Counted from the stretch's first letter, positions 57,201-64,000 are shown. The stretch is DNA of 64,000 bases from Nonomuraea angiospora (GCF_014873145.1 NZ_JADBEK010000001.1:4836001-4900000), one strand, 5' to 3'. Notes: a model not told the origin generated them from the letters alone. Program-made: numbers and translations.

Positions 57201-57603
57201 CTCCGCCACCACGATCGAGACCGGCCGCGACTACCAGATCAAGATCCAGGTCAGCGGGCGGCGGATCACGACCTGGCTGGACGGGCAGAAGATCAACGAC
57301 TTCGTGGACGACGCCGTCGTGGAGCCGCTCTACCAGGTGGTGTCCAGGGACGGGAAGTCCGTGACGCTCAAGGTCGTCAACGTGCGGGACACCTCCGTAC
57401 GCGGCAGCGTGGACCTCGGCTCGGCGCGGTTCCGGCCGGTCGCCACGGTGACCACGCTGACCGGCTCGCCCTCCGACACGAACTCCCTGTCCGAGCCGGA
57501 GCGGGTGGCGCCCGTGGAGCGGCAGGTGCGCGGCTTCTCCTCGGCCTTCACCTACGACTTCCCCGCGCACTCGGTGACGTTCGTGCGGCTGACCGAGCGA
57601 TGA
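54205..57603 (+). CDS. secreted multidomain alpha-L-arabinofuranosidase (GH51)
   Basis: 1132 residues. A signal peptide (~1-26) is followed by a concanavalin-like domain (~30-230, VVDQFDGTTLGEDWAVLSPD) and an unclear beta region (~235-345). The GH51 core starts near 350 (GTEVSPDLYGVFYEDINHAA). A carbohydrate-binding-like insert lies near 430-540. Acid/base Glu691 is in GLGNEEIYPEF and the nucleophile Glu777 in VFVGEYASR. A second concanavalin-like domain (~880-1040, LLADDFSAGAGKWTPGLGTW) interrupts the C-terminal beta domain. It cleaves terminal arabinofuranosyl groups outside the cell. Divergent from the ytfQ-like importer, with four shared operators. Confidence 0.94.
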   Translation: MTRTVLSALLLAASLVAPPPAASLAEPIPDGAVVDQFDGTTLGEDWAVLSPDSSRWSLSGGALRVESLTGDTYQGTNTARNLFLVDVPAGDFEVVTKLSAPVALDYQSAGLLAWQDWDNYVRAGLAHVGSAGGPVIETDTEVGASFNASFAARPGSTGEIVKLARTGDEFVSSYWDGSSWVQAAKVSAKLDVKQLGLFALSAQNGTSVTAVFDYIAIKASEGEPVVPSGAFTLRSGSLPYLSAGPSGVVRASAKAGMTSLALTATAAGDGVTLKDVASGEFLRVAAGKVRLGGTASVFRLKDAGGGKVVLSSGGQNVSVGDGALVTGSAITKFRVEGYSSGKLTVDTGAKGTEVSPDLYGVFYEDINHAADGGLYAELVQNRSFEFNSVDEPSYTGLTAWSKAERGATAALAIGTDQPLNANNRNYLRLDVTGDGSAGASNAGFNRGIPVKQGKRYDVSLWARRAAAGPLTVSVENGSTVLGTATLRVKAGGWAKYTASFTASGTTDAGRLVVLAPGGRTDLDMVSLFPRDTFKGHGMRTDLARMIAELKPRFLRFPGGCVTNVGTYDPYSDNQDRRRIYQWKETIGPVEERPTNYNFWGYNQSYGLGYYEYFQFAEDIGARALPVLSVGVNGCGENRPLTDEAKLARWVQDTLDLIEFANGPVTSEWGGKRARLGHPRPFGLEYIGLGNEEIYPEFFANYPKFADAIRAKYPDIKIISNSGQTSQGAWFDRMWQFARDQKADLVDEHYYNSPEWFLTNNHRYDAYDRTGPKVFVGEYASRGNTWHNALAEASYMTGLERNSDVVRLASYAPLLANVDYVDWTPDLIWFDNDQVYGSPNYYVQRLFSTNVGDRVLPSTFTGEGGAVEDIGGAVGLGAWNTAVRYDDVKVTAADGTTLLADDFSAGAGKWTPGLGTWAVQDGAYAQTAQVTDARSTAGSADWSNYTMEVTARKTAGAEGFLIMFGVKGTGDFYWWNLGGWGNTQSAVEKATNGAKSSIATSATTIETGRDYQIKIQVSGRRITTWLDGQKINDFVDDAVVEPLYQVVSRDGKSVTLKVVNVRDTSVRGSVDLGSARFRPVATVTTLTGSPSDTNSLSEPERVAPVERQVRGFSSAFTYDFPAHSVTFVRLTER

Positions 57604-57606
57604 CGG

Positions 57607-57642
57607 CGCGGGGCGGGCCTCCGCCTGGAGGCCCGCCCCGCG
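57607..57642. terminator. bidirectional terminator between GH51 and metallophosphoesterase genes
   Basis: CGCGGGGCGGGCCTCC and GGAGGCCCGCCCCGCG form a perfect 16-bp stem with a GCCT loop, filling the gap between the two converging stops. Confidence 0.85.
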
Positions 57643-57643
57643 G

Positions 57644-58393
57644 CTACGCGACGACCCGGTAGTGCGTGGTCATCCGGCCCGTGTCGTCGAGCACGTGGAA
57701 CGCGACCGCCGGCGGGAGGTCGTAGTCCACGCAGTTGGCGAACGACGTGCCGCCCTCCCACGGCAGCTTCAGCGTGGACACCACGCCGGGGGCGGCCAGC
57801 AGCGGGCGGCCGGCGAAGGTGGTGACGGCGCCCGTGTGGGCGTGGCCGACCAGCACGGCGGGCACGCCCGGATGCCGCCCGAGCAGCTCTTCCAGAGGCT
57901 CGGGCCGGTGCAGCCGGATGCCGTCGATCACCGGGCTGTGCAGCAGGGCCGGCGGGTGGTGGAAGGCCACGAACACCGGCCGGTCCGCGCCCGCGAGCAC
58001 GTCGTCCAGCCAGGCCAGCGTCTCGCCGTCCAGGTGCCCCGCGTCTTCGCCGGGGATGGAGGAGTCGCACATGGCGTAGACGGCCCTGTCCGTGCGCAGG
58101 ACCTGGTTGATCGGCCCCTCGCCGCCGCGCGGGTCACCCAGCAGGACGCGGCGGAACTGCTCGCGCACGTCGTGGTTGCCCGGGCCGACCAGGACGGGGT
58201 GGCGGGAGGAGAGCAGCTTGCGCGCCTCCTCGTACTCCTCGGGGAGCCCGTGGTCGGCGATGTCGCCGGTGACGAGCACGGCGTCGAGGTCGGCGGGGAG
58301 CGCGTCGAGGTAGCGCATGACGGAGGTGGCACGGTCGGCGCTCTGGGGCGTCGCGCCGATGTGGATGTCGCTCAGGTGAGCGATCACGATCAT
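57644..58393 (-). CDS. metallophosphoesterase (CpdA/3',5'-cyclic-nucleotide phosphodiesterase-like)
   Basis: 249 residues with all calcineurin-like blocks: AHLSDIHIG, VLVTGDIADHG, VLVGPGNHD, VAFHHPP and VLVGHAHTGA. These supply the dinuclear metal ligands. The single-domain length is close to CpdA-type cAMP phosphodiesterases, although the substrate could be another phosphodiester. Cytosolic. It is divergent from the MocR gene across 78 bp that contain repeated CCGG-containing elements. Confidence 0.92.
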   Translation of the reverse strand: MIVIAHLSDIHIGATPQSADRATSVMRYLDALPADLDAVLVTGDIADHGLPEEYEEARKLLSSRHPVLVGPGNHDVREQFRRVLLGDPRGGEGPINQVLRTDRAVYAMCDSSIPGEDAGHLDGETLAWLDDVLAGADRPVFVAFHHPPALLHSPVIDGIRLHRPEPLEELLGRHPGVPAVLVGHAHTGAVTTFAGRPLLAAPGVVSTLKLPWEGGTSFANCVDYDLPPAVAFHVLDDTGRMTTHYRVVA

Positions 58394-58471
58394 GTTGACG
58401 TCGTCCTTCCGGGTTCTGCCTGCTCACCTACCGTAGGCCCGGGTACCGGACCATACGTAAGATCCGGTTAC

Positions 58472-59938
58472 GTGCGCAAAGATTGGGCCGGTTCCGGAGT
58501 GGACCTGCATCTGGAGGTCGCCGCCGGCGGCGGGCGGCGGCGCGGGCTGGAGGAGGCGCTGCGGCGGGCGGTGCGGGACGGGCGGCTGCCGCGCGGCACG
58601 CGGCTGCCTTCGACGCGGTCGCTGGCGGCGGAGCTGGGGCTGTCGCGCGGCACGGTGAGCGCGGCCTACGACCAGCTCGTCGCCGAGGGCTACCTGGCCA
58701 CCCGCCCGGGCTCGGCCACCGAGGTCGCCGACGTGTCCCCCGCGACGCCATCCGATCCACGGCTGTCCTCCGAGCCTCCTCCGGCGCCGCCGTATGACCT
58801 GCGGCTGCCGGCCGGGCCCTCCAAGACGCCGCCGTATGACCTGCGGCTGCCGGCCGGGCCCTCCACGACGCCGCTGCATGACCTGCGGCCGGGGCAGCCC
58901 GACCTGTCGGCGTTTCCGGCGCGGGCCTGGTTGCGGGCCACCCGGCACGTGCTCTCCACCGCGCCCGCCGAGGTCCTCGGCCCGTGCGACCCGCGCGGCC
59001 GGATCGAGCTGCGGGCGGCGCTGGCCGGCTACCTCGCCAGGACGCGCGGGGTGCTCACCACGCCGGACCTGATCGTGGTCACGACGGGGTTCGTCCAGGC
59101 GCTCAACCTGATCGTCCAGGTGGTCGACGGCCCGATCGCCACCGAGGAGCCGGGGCACGACTTCTACCGCGAGGTGCTGCGCCGGGCCGGGCGCCAGACC
59201 GTACCGCTGCCCGTGGACGGGCTGGGCGCCCAGGTGGACACGCTCACCGGCGCCACCGCGGCGGCCGTCGTCACGCCCGCGCACCAGTACCCCACGGGCG
59301 TCCCCCTGCACCCCGCCCGCCGCCGCGCGCTGCGCGAGTGGGGCGGGCTCGTCGTGGAGGACGACTACGACGGGGAGTTCCGCTACGACCGGCAGCCGGT
59401 CGGCGCGTTCCAGGGGACCGCGCCCGATCGGGTCGTGTACGTCGGCACCACCTCCGAGGCCCTCGCCCCGGCCCTGCGCCTGGGCTGGATGGCGGTGCCG
59501 CCCTCCCTGATCGGCCCCGTGGCCGAGGCCAAGCTGCACGCCGACGCCCACACCGAGGTGCTCGGCCAGCTCGTGCTGGCGAGGCTGATCGAGACCCACG
59601 ACTACGACCGCCACATCCGCGCCGCCCGCCTGCGCTACCGCCGCCGCCGCGAGCTGCTGCTCGCCCGGCTCGGCCCCGGGCCCGGCCAGCCGCTGCCCGG
59701 CGTCGCCCTGCCCGGGGTGGCCGCCGGGCTGCGCGCGCTCCTCCTGCTCCCGGAGGCGGGCCCGGCGGAAGGGGAGCTGCTGGCCGAGTGCGAGCGCAGG
59801 GGCATCGCGCTGCGCGCCGCCTCCCCGCTCTGGCGCGGCGACGGCCCCGGCGGCCTGCTCGTCGGGTACGCCGCCCCGTCCGAACGCGCCTACCCGCGCG
59901 CCCTCGAAGCCCTGGCCGGAGCACTCGCCGGAACCTGA
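58472..59938 (+). CDS. MocR-type regulator (GntR HTH + aminotransferase-like domain) with PLP lysine replaced
   Basis: 488 residues. GntR winged helix at ~10-80 (LRRAVRDGRLPRGTRLPSTR, LAAELGLSRGTVSAAYDQLV), a linker with a 14-residue unit duplicated (YDLRLPAGPS twice), then a fold-type I aminotransferase domain. VVEDDYDGEFRYDRQPVGAF is intact, but the Schiff-base motif expected as GT.SKTLAP reads GTTSEALAP, so Lys is Glu329. PLP could not form the usual internal aldimine. GTG at 58472 appears leaderless or weakly led. Probably a PdxR/GabR-like regulator that has lost PLP linkage; the target is unknown, possibly the divergent gene or itself. Confidence 0.9.
   Translation: MRKDWAGSGVDLHLEVAAGGGRRRGLEEALRRAVRDGRLPRGTRLPSTRSLAAELGLSRGTVSAAYDQLVAEGYLATRPGSATEVADVSPATPSDPRLSSEPPPAPPYDLRLPAGPSKTPPYDLRLPAGPSTTPLHDLRPGQPDLSAFPARAWLRATRHVLSTAPAEVLGPCDPRGRIELRAALAGYLARTRGVLTTPDLIVVTTGFVQALNLIVQVVDGPIATEEPGHDFYREVLRRAGRQTVPLPVDGLGAQVDTLTGATAAAVVTPAHQYPTGVPLHPARRRALREWGGLVVEDDYDGEFRYDRQPVGAFQGTAPDRVVYVGTTSEALAPALRLGWMAVPPSLIGPVAEAKLHADAHTEVLGQLVLARLIETHDYDRHIRAARLRYRRRRELLLARLGPGPGQPLPGVALPGVAAGLRALLLLPEAGPAEGELLAECERRGIALRAASPLWRGDGPGGLLVGYAAPSERAYPRALEALAGALAGT
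58790..58888 (+). repeat. in-frame 42-bp duplication in the MocR linker
   Basis: Two adjacent 42-bp copies (58790-58831 and 58832-58873), plus a partial third, encode PPYDLRLPAGPS-like units. They were apparently expanded from the normal YDLRPGQPDLS start of the aminotransferase domain. Confidence 0.85.
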
Positions 59939-59989
59939 CGGCGGCCCCGTCCGTTGTCAGGATGAGCGCACGAACGGCGAAGGAGGGAC

Positions 59990-60193
59990 ATGGGCTGGCA
60001 CTACCGCAAGACCATCAAGGTGGGCCCGTTCCGGATCGACCTGTCACGTCGCGGCGTCGGCCACAGCTTCGGCAACCGCCGCTTCCACGTCACGACCACT
60101 CCCGACGGCCGCCGCCACGTCTCCGTGCGTCTGCCCGGCGGCTTCCACGTCGGCAAGTCGTTCGGCGGCCGGCGCCACCACGGACATTACTGA
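59990..60193 (+). CDS. DUF4236 domain-containing protein
   Basis: 67 residues matching the short DUF4236 pattern: GWHYRKTIKVGPFRIDLSRR then GVGHSFGNRRFHVTTTPDGR. It is rich in basic and aromatic residues with a His-rich tail (GGRRHHGHY). Function unknown. The ATG at 59990 has GAAGGAGG just upstream, a strong ribosome site, which supports a real gene despite its size. A strong terminator follows. Confidence 0.85.
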   Translation: MGWHYRKTIKVGPFRIDLSRRGVGHSFGNRRFHVTTTPDGRRHVSVRLPGGFHVGKSFGGRRHHGHY

Positions 60194-60223
60194 CCCAAGG
60201 CGGTCGATCGACCGCTCGACATA

Positions 60224-60257
60224 GACGGGCCGGAGGCGGGAAAGCCTCCGGCCCGTC
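60224..60257 (+). terminator. hairpin terminator after the DUF4236 gene
   Basis: GACGGGCCGGAGGC and GCCTCCGGCCCGTC form a perfect 14-bp stem with a GGGAAA loop. A separate perfect 16-bp palindrome, GCGGTCGATCGACCGC, sits at 60200-60215 between the stop and this stem. Confidence 0.8.
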
Positions 60258-60295
60258 CCCTTTCCCGACGGCCGCCAGGCGATCAGAGTGGGCGA

Positions 60296-61759
60296 ATGAG
60301 CGGTCACATGAGCCCCGAGGAGTTCCGCCGCCACGGCAGGCAGGTCGTCGACTGGATCGCGGACTATCTCGCCGGCATCGAGTCCCATCCCGTGATGTCC
60401 CAGGTGAGGCCGGGTGACATCCGCCGCGCGCTGCCGCCCGAGGCGCCCGAGCACGGCGAGCCGTTCGAGGCCGTGCTGTCGGATCTGGGGCGGATCCTGC
60501 TGCCCGGCATCACGCACTGGCAGCATCCCGGTTTCTTCGCCTACTTCCCCTCCAACGCCAGCGGCCCGGCCGTCCTGGGTGACCTGCTGTCCGGCGGGCT
60601 CGGCGTGCAGGGCATGCTCTGGGTGACCAGCCCGGCGTGCACGGAGCTGGAGACGGTGGTGGTCGACTGGCTGGCCGGGCTGCTCGGCCTGCCGGAGCAT
60701 TTCCGTACGGACCGGGCGGGCGGCGGGGTCATCCAGGACTCGGCGTCGAGCGCCTGCCTGGTCGCCCTGCTGGCCGCGCTGCACCGGGCGAGCGGCGGCC
60801 GGGTCGCCTCCGACGGCGTCACCCGGAGGTACACGATCTACGTGTCGTCCCAGACGCACTCCTCGCTGGAGCGGGCGGCGCGGATCACGGGGCTGGGGGC
60901 GGCGGGCGTACGGGTGGTGGACGTCGATCCCCGTACTCTGGCCATGGACCCCGGCCACCTGCGGGCCCTGCTGGACCGGGACGAGGCGGACGGCGCCGTG
61001 CCTGCCCTGGTGTGCGCCACCGTCGGCACCACCTCCACCACCGCCGTCGACCCGGTGCCCGCGATCGGCGCGGTGTGCCGCGAACGCGGGATCTGGCTGC
61101 ACGTGGACGCGGCCTACGCCGGGGTCGCGGCGATCTGCCCCGAGCTGCGGTGGTTGAACGAGGGCGTGGCCGAGTACGCCGACTCCTACTCCACGAACCC
61201 GCACAAATGGCTGCTGACCAACTTCGACTGCACCGTGCTCTGGACGGCCGACCGCGCCCCGCTGCTCGACGCGCTGTCGGTCATGCCCGAGTTCCTCAGG
61301 AACCCGGCCACCGCGACCGGCTCCGTCGTCGACTACCGGGACTGGCAGGTGCCGCTGGGCAGGCGCTTCAGGGCGTTGAAGCTGTGGTCGGTGATCCGCT
61401 GGTACGGGGCCGAGGGGCTGCGCGCGCACATTCGCAAGGGCGTGGCGCTGGCGCAGGAGCTGGCGTCGTGGATCTCCGCGGATCCCGGCTTCGAGGTGCG
61501 CGAGCCGCATCCGCTCGGGCTCGTGTGCTTCCGCCCGGTGTGGCCGGGACTGGCGGCGGACGAGGCGGACCGGGTCACGATGCGGCTGCTGGAGCTGCTC
61601 AACGCGGGCGGCTCCATGTACATGACGCACACCAGGGTCGGTGACCGGGTGGTGCTGCGGATGGCCATCGGCGGCGTGGCGACGGAGCGGCGGCACGTGG
61701 AGCAGGCGTGGGAGCGGATCCGCTGGGAACACGCGGCCCTGTCGGCCACGCTCCCCTGA
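60296..61759 (+). CDS. group II PLP-dependent aromatic-L-amino-acid decarboxylase
   Basis: 487 residues of the AADC family: EEFRRHGRQVVDWIADYLAG at the start, HWQHPGFFAYFPSNASGPAV, VGTTSTTAVDPVPAIGAVCR, LHVDAAYAGVAAICPELRW and the PLP Lys304 in NPHKWLLTNFDC. RWYGAEGLRAHIRKG precedes the small domain. It decarboxylates aromatic amino acids such as Tyr, Phe, Trp or DOPA; the specific substrate is not readable. ATG at 60308 is an alternative start. Stand-alone, convergent with the WYL gene. Confidence 0.94.
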   Translation: MSGHMSPEEFRRHGRQVVDWIADYLAGIESHPVMSQVRPGDIRRALPPEAPEHGEPFEAVLSDLGRILLPGITHWQHPGFFAYFPSNASGPAVLGDLLSGGLGVQGMLWVTSPACTELETVVVDWLAGLLGLPEHFRTDRAGGGVIQDSASSACLVALLAALHRASGGRVASDGVTRRYTIYVSSQTHSSLERAARITGLGAAGVRVVDVDPRTLAMDPGHLRALLDRDEADGAVPALVCATVGTTSTTAVDPVPAIGAVCRERGIWLHVDAAYAGVAAICPELRWLNEGVAEYADSYSTNPHKWLLTNFDCTVLWTADRAPLLDALSVMPEFLRNPATATGSVVDYRDWQVPLGRRFRALKLWSVIRWYGAEGLRAHIRKGVALAQELASWISADPGFEVREPHPLGLVCFRPVWPGLAADEADRVTMRLLELLNAGGSMYMTHTRVGDRVVLRMAIGGVATERRHVEQAWERIRWEHAALSATLP

Positions 61760-61763
61760 CGGC

Positions 61764-62708
61764 TCAGGCGCGGTAGCGCTCCACGAGCTCGGACCCGATC
61801 CTGGCCAGCTCGGCTTTGACCTCCTCCGGCTCCACGACCTCCACCGTCGCGCCCCATCCGGCCAGCTGCTCGGCGATCGACAACGCCATCGGCGCCGCCA
61901 CGCGGGCCCTGACCCGCCCGTCCTCCTCGACGCGCTCGACCTCGCAGTGGCGCCCGAACTGGTGGCGCAGCACCGGCAGGAACCGCTCGGCGATGAGCAG
62001 GGTCGCGGACAGCAGCGAGCGCCGCCGCTCCATCGCGTCCACGACCTTTCCCCACGCCTCCGACAGCACGAACCCCTCCGGCCGCTCGAAGGCCAGTTCC
62101 GTCACCTCGGCCTCGGCGATCCGGTCCACCCGGAACGTGCGCTGCCCGGCCTCGGTGCCGGCGATCAGATACCAGATGTCGTCCTTGTCCACCAGGCCCC
62201 AGGGGTCGACGAGCCGGTGCGTACGCTCGCCGGAGCGGCCCTCGTACCCGATCCTGACCTTGCGGCGTCGCACGGTGGCGCTCTGCAGGACCCGCACCAG
62301 CTCGGGCCGGTCGGGGTCGCGCTCGCCCCAGCCGGTGGGGTCGATCACCACGACGTCGGCGGCGGCCTCGGCGTCGTCCCTGAACGTCTGGGGCAGGGCC
62401 CGCACCAGCTTGCGCAGCGCGGACTTGACCTCGGGCGTGGCGGCCGCGGCCGGACCGGCCAGCAGGAACAGCGCCTCGGCCTCACCGGCGGTCAGGCCGC
62501 TGAGGTCGGTCCTGGCGCCGCCCAGCAGGGACCAGCCGCCCCCGCGCCCGGCCTGCGGATACACCGGCACGCCCGCCGCGGACAGCGCTTCGAGGTCCCG
62601 GCGCGCGGTGGCCACGGACACTTCCAGCTCCGCGGCCAGCTCGGCCGCGGTCACCCGGCCGCGCGACTGCATGAGCAGCAGGACGGCCACAAGTCGATCG
62701 GCTCGCAT
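61764..62708 (-). CDS. WYL-domain transcriptional regulator (YafY type)
   Basis: 314 residues. N-terminal DeoR-like helix-turn-helix: RADRLVAVLLLMQSRGRVTA, LAAELEVSVATARRDLEALS. A central WYL domain follows (RIGYEGRSGERTHRLVDPWG, DDIWYLIAGTEAGQRTFRVD), then a WCX C-terminal extension. Ligand-sensing repressor or activator. It is divergent from the VOC gene, with a perfect inverted repeat between them, so the VOC gene is its likely target. Confidence 0.93.
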   Translation of the reverse strand: MRADRLVAVLLLMQSRGRVTAAELAAELEVSVATARRDLEALSAAGVPVYPQAGRGGGWSLLGGARTDLSGLTAGEAEALFLLAGPAAAATPEVKSALRKLVRALPQTFRDDAEAAADVVVIDPTGWGERDPDRPELVRVLQSATVRRRKVRIGYEGRSGERTHRLVDPWGLVDKDDIWYLIAGTEAGQRTFRVDRIAEAEVTELAFERPEGFVLSEAWGKVVDAMERRRSLLSATLLIAERFLPVLRHQFGRHCEVERVEEDGRVRARVAAPMALSIAEQLAGWGATVEVVEPEEVKAELARIGSELVERYRA

Positions 62709-62728
62709 GGCAGGAAATTCTCCTCGGA

Positions 62729-62753
62729 AAAGTGCTCATTGGATGAGCACTTT
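62729..62753. promoter_or_regulatory. inverted repeat between the WYL regulator and VOC gene
   Basis: AAAGTGCTCAT and ATGAGCACTTT form perfect 11-bp arms around TGG. The repeat lies 20 bp before the regulator start and 45 bp before the VOC start, and is a strong candidate operator for the WYL protein. Confidence 0.75.
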
Positions 62754-62798
62754 GACCGGAAGAATCATAGACATCACCCGGAAGGAAGGACCACCCAG

Positions 62799-63188
62799 AT
62801 GCTCCGCGGATTCGCCACGATCAGCTTCTACGCAGCCGACCTCGAGGCGGCCAAGACCTGGTACACCGAGCTGCTCGGTCTCGAGCCCTACTACCAGGTG
62901 CCGGGCTACATCGAGTTCCGCGTCGACGACCACCAGCACGAGCTGGGCATCATCGATGCCCGCTACGCCCCGGCGGGCGCGACCGACGGGCCCGCGGGCT
63001 CGATCACCTACTGGCACGTGGACGACCTGGAGGCCGCCCTCGACCGGCTCATCGCGCTGGGGGCCAAGGAGCACCAGGCGATCAGGAAGCACGGCGAGGG
63101 GTTCGTCACCGCGTCCGTGATCGACCCGTTCGGCAACGTCCTCGGCGTCATGTACAACCAGCACTACCTGGACATGCTCGCCAGGTGA
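62799..63188 (+). CDS. VOC family protein
   Basis: 129 residues with two VOC half-modules: FATISFYAADLEAAKTWYTE, YIEFRVDDHQHELGIID, then SITYWHVDDLEAALDRLIAL and SVIDPFGNVLGVMYNQHY. Glyoxalase/bleomycin-resistance superfamily; substrate unknown. The ATG at 62799 follows GGAAGGA at longish spacing. It faces the WYL regulator across an inverted repeat, which suggests inducible detoxification, though that is inference. Confidence 0.9.
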   Translation: MLRGFATISFYAADLEAAKTWYTELLGLEPYYQVPGYIEFRVDDHQHELGIIDARYAPAGATDGPAGSITYWHVDDLEAALDRLIALGAKEHQAIRKHGEGFVTASVIDPFGNVLGVMYNQHYLDMLAR

Positions 63189-63197
63189 CGGCCCCGC

Positions 63198-63632
63198 TCA
63201 GGAGTTGCCGACCCTCAGCCCGAAGGCCGACAACCCCTGCTCGTGGTGCTCGATCAGGCCCATCCGCCGGTAGAAGGCGTGGTTGGCGGCCCCCTCGGGG
63301 GTCGACTCGTGGTCGGTGGTCAGCATGAAGTAGCGGCAGTGCGCATAGCGCTCCTTCAGGCGCTCCAGCAACTGCCGCCCGATCCCCTGGCCGTGGAACC
63401 TCTTGTCGACGAGAAGCTCCTGCACGTAGCAGACCAGCTCGTCGTCGGAGACCGTCCGGGCCAGGCCGAGCAGCCGGCCGTCCTCGTCCCTGGCGACGAG
63501 GACGAGGTGCGAGTTCACCAGGCTCCGGCACACCCTGGCGATGTCGCGGGTCCAGGGCTGCCAGCCCACCGAGTCGTACAGCTGGAAGATCTCGGCCTCG
63601 TCGAACGACGTCTCCTGAGCGATGCTCACCAC
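63198..63632 (-). CDS. GNAT family N-acetyltransferase
   Basis: 144 residues. The acetyl-CoA site is the motif A stretch VQELLVDKRFHGQGIGRQLL (Q/R-x-x-G-x-G/A as FHGQGIG), flanked by LLGLARTVSDDELVCY, with motif B HAFYRRMGLIEHHEQGL. Substrate not predictable. Double GTG at 63632; GGGGAG lies 8 bases upstream. It converges on the VOC gene. Confidence 0.93.
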   Translation of the reverse strand: MVSIAQETSFDEAEIFQLYDSVGWQPWTRDIARVCRSLVNSHLVLVARDEDGRLLGLARTVSDDELVCYVQELLVDKRFHGQGIGRQLLERLKERYAHCRYFMLTTDHESTPEGAANHAFYRRMGLIEHHEQGLSAFGLRVGNS

Positions 63633-63812
63633 TTATGGGACTCCCCTGTATAAAGTCAGCGCTCTCCAGCCTATTCAGGACAGGCGGTTAGTTTCAGGCT
63701 TTTTTCACTGGGTCAGCGGCAAAAGCCCAGGTCGGCGCACAGGAGGTGGAATCAGATCTTGCGGCGTCCGGGCAGGCGCTCGTTACAATCGCCCAGCCGC
63801 AAAGGAGAAGCT

Positions 63813-64000
63813 GTGCGAACTGTGCGTGTGACCGTGGTCCTGGCCGCATTGACGGGCGCCCTGGTGCTGCCCGGCGTCGCGAGCGCGACCCCCTCGTCCG
63901 GCGCCCTCGCCAAGGTGCACACCGCCGGACGCGTCAAGGCCGGCGGGGACTCTCTCGAATACAGCTGGCCCGGCGTCTACTTCGAGGGCCGCTTCCGCGG
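63813..64000 (+). CDS. secreted SGNH/CE2-like esterase, N-terminal part (runs off window)
   Basis: 62 residues are visible. A signal peptide (RVTVVLAALTGALVLPGVAS-A) is followed by KVHTAGRVKAGGDSLEYSWP then GVYFEGRFRG. The SWPGVYFEGRF block is typical of the N-terminal jelly-roll domain in carbohydrate-esterase-2-like SGNH hydrolases. GTG at 63813 follows AAAGGAGAAG. The catalytic domain is outside the window, so the enzyme class is provisional. Confidence 0.7.
   Translation, partial: MRTVRVTVVLAALTGALVLPGVASATPSSGALAKVHTAGRVKAGGDSLEYSWPGVYFEGRFR

Noticed and set aside
54220..57570. A 1116-codon open frame on the minus strand opposite the GH51 gene
   Set aside because: It is the antisense shadow of a GC-rich gene: no start context, Arg/His/Pro/Val-biased composition, no recognisable motif, while the plus strand carries a clear GH51 enzyme.
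57662..58471. Long plus-strand N-terminal extension of the MocR frame
   Set aside because: It is antisense to a well-supported metallophosphoesterase. The winged-helix domain starts just after the GTG at 58472, and protein length from there fits MocR regulators.

Overview
The window is very GC-rich DNA with the gene content of a soil actinomycete: GTG and TTG starts, DUF574 methyltransferase, LigB-type DNA ligase, DUF4192, EI24, DUF1707, CGNR/ABATE, GlxA/AraC and MocR regulators, and F420/FMN LLM oxidoreductases. A Streptosporangiaceae (Nonomuraea-like) genome is a reasonable guess, but that is inference. There is no rRNA, no complete insertion sequence, no phage and no CRISPR array. One tRNA gene, tRNA-Ala(GGC), is present.

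0-16.5 kb is mostly housekeeping: the end of a GuaB1-type IMP dehydrogenase/GMP reductase, an SDR, an FKBP isomerase, LigB, an RlpA-like wall protein, DUF4192, EI24, Maf, DUF937, FtsH and DUF3616 proteins. The gaps between 2.4 and 10.5 kb hold several different tandem repeats (units of 44, 36, 6, 30, 28 and 15 bp), a decayed IS200/IS605 end and an alpha/beta-hydrolase pseudogene. One repeat array begins inside the last codons of the rlpA-like gene.

16.5-40 kb is accessory. It holds a peptidyl-tRNA-hydrolase-2-like protein coupled to an MFS exporter, regulators paired with flavin monooxygenases, and an ABATE/CGNR regulator with repeated 32-bp operators controlling a VOC and a PPOX-like gene. 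It also holds a cyclodipeptide synthase next to tRNA-Ala, an EF-hand protein, a VWA lipoprotein, and a type III polyketide synthase with an ICMT-type methyltransferase. A group of LLM oxidoreductases includes a natural LLM/berberine-bridge-type FAD oxidase fusion facing a MarR gene across a perfect palindrome.

40-57.6 kb is an arabinose locus. Eleven genes lie on the minus strand: a YtfQ-R-T-YjfF-like importer, a ChvE-GguA-GguB-like importer, a LacI regulator and araB-araD-araA. A divergent secreted GH51 arabinofuranosidase faces them. Six sites matching TGTKANCGYTMACA (the last base is T in one) lie before araB, chvE, the ytfQ-like gene and the GH51 gene, so they look like one LacI-family regulon. 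Inferred flow: extracellular release of arabinose, import, then isomerase, kinase and epimerase to xylulose 5-phosphate.

57.6-64 kb carries a metallophosphoesterase, a MocR-type regulator whose expected PLP lysine is Glu, a DUF4236 protein, an aromatic amino acid decarboxylase, a WYL regulator divergent from a VOC gene across a perfect inverted repeat, a GNAT acetyltransferase, and the start of a secreted SGNH/CE2-like hydrolase.
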